From: Ariolimax columbianus
Taxonomy: Eukaryota; Mollusca; Gastropoda; Stylommatophora; Arionidae
Length of the DNA stretch: 64,000 bases
Reading direction: 5' to 3'
Assembly (NCBI GenBank): GCA_036924085.1
Contig: JAVGWX010000013.1
Location: 54,003,904 to 54,067,903 of the forward strand
Shown here: positions 62,239 to 64,000 of the stretch, in pieces
Layout of the letters: each line of letters starts with the position of its first letter
Position numbering within the stretch: the first letter of the stretch is position 1
Notes under the pieces: model-generated
Databases searched by the model: none
Told to the model about the DNA's origin: nothing
Seen by the model: the letters and a program-made list of their open reading frames with translations, nothing else
Program-made: the position numbers and the translations under genes

Positions 62239-62748
62239 CAAATCGTGTTTAATTTTAATTTTAGAAACATTAGTTTTTCTTGTCAGTAAAATTACTTGAA
62301 AGTCAGTGGAAATGCTTTTAACTTATCCACATAATTAGTGCGTTAAAATTGCAATACATTTCAAACGGCTGAAAATTGTCTATACTTATGATTTGCAACT
62401 TTTTTTCAAATCGTGTTTAATTTTAATTTTAGAAACATTAGTTTTTCTTGTCAGTAAAACTAATTGAAAGTCAATGGAAATGCTTTTAACTTATCCACAT
62501 AATTATTGCGTTTAAATTGCAATACATTTCAAACGGCTGAAAATTGTATAAACTTATGATCTGCCACTTTTTTTTCAAATCGCCTTCTACTCAATTCTAA
62601 TTTTAGAAACATTAGTTTCTCTTGTCAGTAAAATTACTTGAAAGTCAGTGGAAATGCTTTTAACTTATCCACATAATTAGTGCGTTAAAATTGCAATACA
62701 TTTCAAACGGCTGAAAATTGTCTATACTTATGATCTGCAACTTTTTTT

Positions 62749-63945
62749 CAAATCGTGTTTAATTTTAATTTTAGAAACATTAGTTTTTCTTGTCAGTAAA
62801 ATTACTTGAATGTCAGTGGAAATGCTTTTAACTTATCCACATAATTAGTGCGTTAAAATTGCAATACATTTCAAACGGCTGAAAATTGTCTATACTTATG
62901 ATTTGCAACTTTTTTTCAAATCGTGTTTAATTTTAATTTTAGAAACATTAGTTTTTCTTGTCAGTAAAATTACTTTAAAGTCAATGGAAATGCATTTAAC
63001 TTATCCACATAATTAGTGCGTTTAAATTGCAATACATTTCAAACGGCTGAAAATTGTATAAACTTATGATCTGCCACTTTTTTTTCAAATCGCCTTCTAC
63101 TCAATTTAATTTTAGAAACATTGGTTTTTCTAGTCAGTAAAATTACTTGATTGTCTGTGGAAATGCTTTTAACTTATCCACATAATTAGTGCGTTAAAAT
63201 TGCAATACATGTTAAAGTGCTGAAAATAGTCTAAACTTATGAACTGCAATTTTTTTTCAAATCGGCTTTTACTCAATTTTGATTTTAGAAACATTAGTTT
63301 TTCTTGTCAGTAAAATTACTTGAAAGTCAGTGAAAATGCTTTTAACTTATTCACATAATTAGTGCGTTAAAATTGCAATACATTTCAAACTGCTGAAAAT
63401 TGTCTAAACTTATGAGCTGGACCTTTTTTTCAAATCGCCTTCTACTCAATTTTAATTTTAGAAACATAAGTTTTTCTTGTCAGTAAAATTACTTGAAAGT
63501 CAGTGGAAATGCTTTTAACTTATCCACATAATTAGTGCGTTAAAATTGCAATACATTTCAAACGGCTGAAAATTGTCTATACTTATGATTTGCAACTTTT
63601 TTTCAAATCGTGTTTAATTTTAATTTTAGAAACATTAGTTTTTCTTGTCAGTAAAACTAATTGAAAGTCAATGGAAATGCTTTTAACTTATCCACATAAT
63701 TATTGCGTTTAAATTGCAATACATTTCAAACGGCTGAAAATTGTATAAACTTATGATCTGCCACTTTTTTTTCAAATCGCCTTCTACTCAATTCTAATTT
63801 TAGAAACATTAGTTTCTCTTGTCAGTAAAATTACTTGAAAGTCAGTGGAAATGCTTTTAACTTATCCACATAATTAGTGCGTTAAAATTGCAATACATTT
63901 CAAACGGCTGAAAATTGTCTATACTTATGATCTGCAACTTTTTTT
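62749..63945. repeat. 7-monomer block a-b3-like-e-f-like-n-q3-k
   Basis: Starts are 62749, 62917, 63086, 63258, 63431, 63604 and 63773. The first five repeat the run at 59016-59871 at an offset of 3732-3733 bp, sharing CTCAATTTAATTTTAG, CATGTTAAAG, TTATTCACA, AAACTGCTG, GAGCTGGACC and AAACATAAG. The fifth differs from its partner: here it has TTAACTTATCC and TTTCAAACGG rather than the f marks. Confidence 0.82.
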
Positions 63946-64000
63946 CAAATCGTGTTTAATTTTAATTTTAGAAACATTAGTTTTTCTTGTCAGTAAAATT
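63946..64000. repeat. Partial monomer at right edge
   Basis: These are the first 55 bp of a G-start monomer, cut by the window edge within AGTAAAATT. The array evidently continues beyond the window; the left edge also begins exactly with a monomer, so neither array boundary is visible. Confidence 0.9.

Larger units (their letters stand above)
60549..62748. repeat. 13-monomer mixed stretch
   Basis: Starts are 60549, 60717, 60885, 61051, 61219, 61392, 61561, 61733, 61901, 62075, 62239, 62407 and 62576. Approximate order: a-l-v-q'-e-j-k'-b1-r-like-(short)-a-q3-k. Private changes cluster here: AAATGATTTTAAC near 60957, TTGATTGACTG near 61285, TTATCTACA at 61817, TCTATTACTT near 62048 and a 6-7-bp deletion near 62107. 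The density of single-copy changes is higher than in the regular HOR zones. Confidence 0.78.
1..64000. repeat. AT-rich ~170-bp satellite array, whole window
   Basis: The whole window is head-to-tail copies of one monomer, about 377 full copies by manual parsing, all in the same orientation, with no inversion and no foreign insertion seen. Monomer starts were placed at the CAAATC that follows the T-tract. Lengths are mainly 167, 168, 169 and 173 bp, and composition is about 26% G+C. The long, nearly identical copies and the layered higher-order order are typical of a eukaryotic centromeric or heterochromatic satellite. Neither array end is in the window. There is no coding capacity: in the consensus, forward stops occur in all three frames (for example TAA at 12 and 49 and TGA at 59 of the first copy) and TTA triplets at 11, 54 and 85 close all three reverse frames. 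I do not recognise a named family. Confidence 0.98.

Noticed and set aside
1..64000. Open reading frames
   Set aside because: The 168-bp monomer is a multiple of three, which could in principle give a long repeated frame, but stops occur in all six frames of the consensus and 173-bp monomers shift the frame. Any ORF is a chance gap between stops.
1..64000. CRISPR array
   Set aside because: There are regular repeats, but the repeat is the full ~170 bp with no unique spacers between copies, and there are no cas genes. It is a satellite, not repeat-spacer DNA.
1..64000. Assembly artefact from collapsed or duplicated reads
   Set aside because: The HOR copies differ by scattered private substitutions and indels, which argues against simple software duplication. 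The exact copy number still cannot be verified without reads.

Overview
This window is one uninterrupted block of AT-rich tandem satellite DNA. I find no gene, RNA gene, transposon, CRISPR array or unique sequence in it. The unit is a monomer of about 170 bp (usually 167, 168, 169 or 173 bp; 26% G+C in the first copy), repeated head-to-tail in one orientation. My manual parse gives about 377 full copies plus a partial copy at the right edge. All six reading frames of the monomer contain stop codons. Such an array points to the nuclear genome of a eukaryote, in centromeric, pericentromeric, subtelomeric or other constitutive heterochromatin. I do not recognise the monomer as a named family and cannot name the species. 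It is not human alpha satellite and has no CENP-B box.

Monomers fall into recurring types, named here by my own letters. Two 5' ends dominate: a G-start (CGTGTTTAATT, about 168 bp) and a longer C-start or H-start (CGCCTTCTACTCAATT or CGGCTTTTACTCAATT, about 173 bp). The main 3' ends are GATTTGCAAC+T7, GATCTGCAAC+T7, GATCTGCAAC+T5GC, CTGCCAC+T8 and CTGCAAT+T8. The order of types is not random: it forms higher-order repeats (HORs) on several scales.

Layout: (1) 1-12562 holds 14- or 15-monomer blocks alternating with 6-, 7-, 8- and 10-monomer blocks, and its first 28 monomers form a 4754-bp super-unit that repeats once. (2) 12563-22077 holds four regular copies of a 14-monomer, 2378/2379-bp HOR; a fifth copy (from 22078) breaks down at about 24 kb. 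(3) 24121-40554 is a mosaic. Within it, 28033-32093 and 36324-40554 are two copies of a 24/25-monomer segment about 8.29 kb apart, and 26837-27860 recurs at 32601-33624. (4) 40555-52573 holds three copies of a 23/24-monomer HOR (4064 bp when complete) that contains an internal 674-bp, 4-monomer tandem duplication; a fourth copy is cut short at about 55.1 kb. (5) 55114-64000 is more heterogeneous, with regional variants and a 3.73-kb repeat spacing.

Several monomers are clear hybrids of two types, as expected from unequal exchange. Each monomer carries up to four short dyad symmetries, a 9-bp element TTATCCACA kept in nearly every copy, and a phased T-tract. These are the best candidates for function, probably chromatin-level. 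No new gene system is visible; the interest lies in the nested repeat architecture and in which short motifs are conserved across it.
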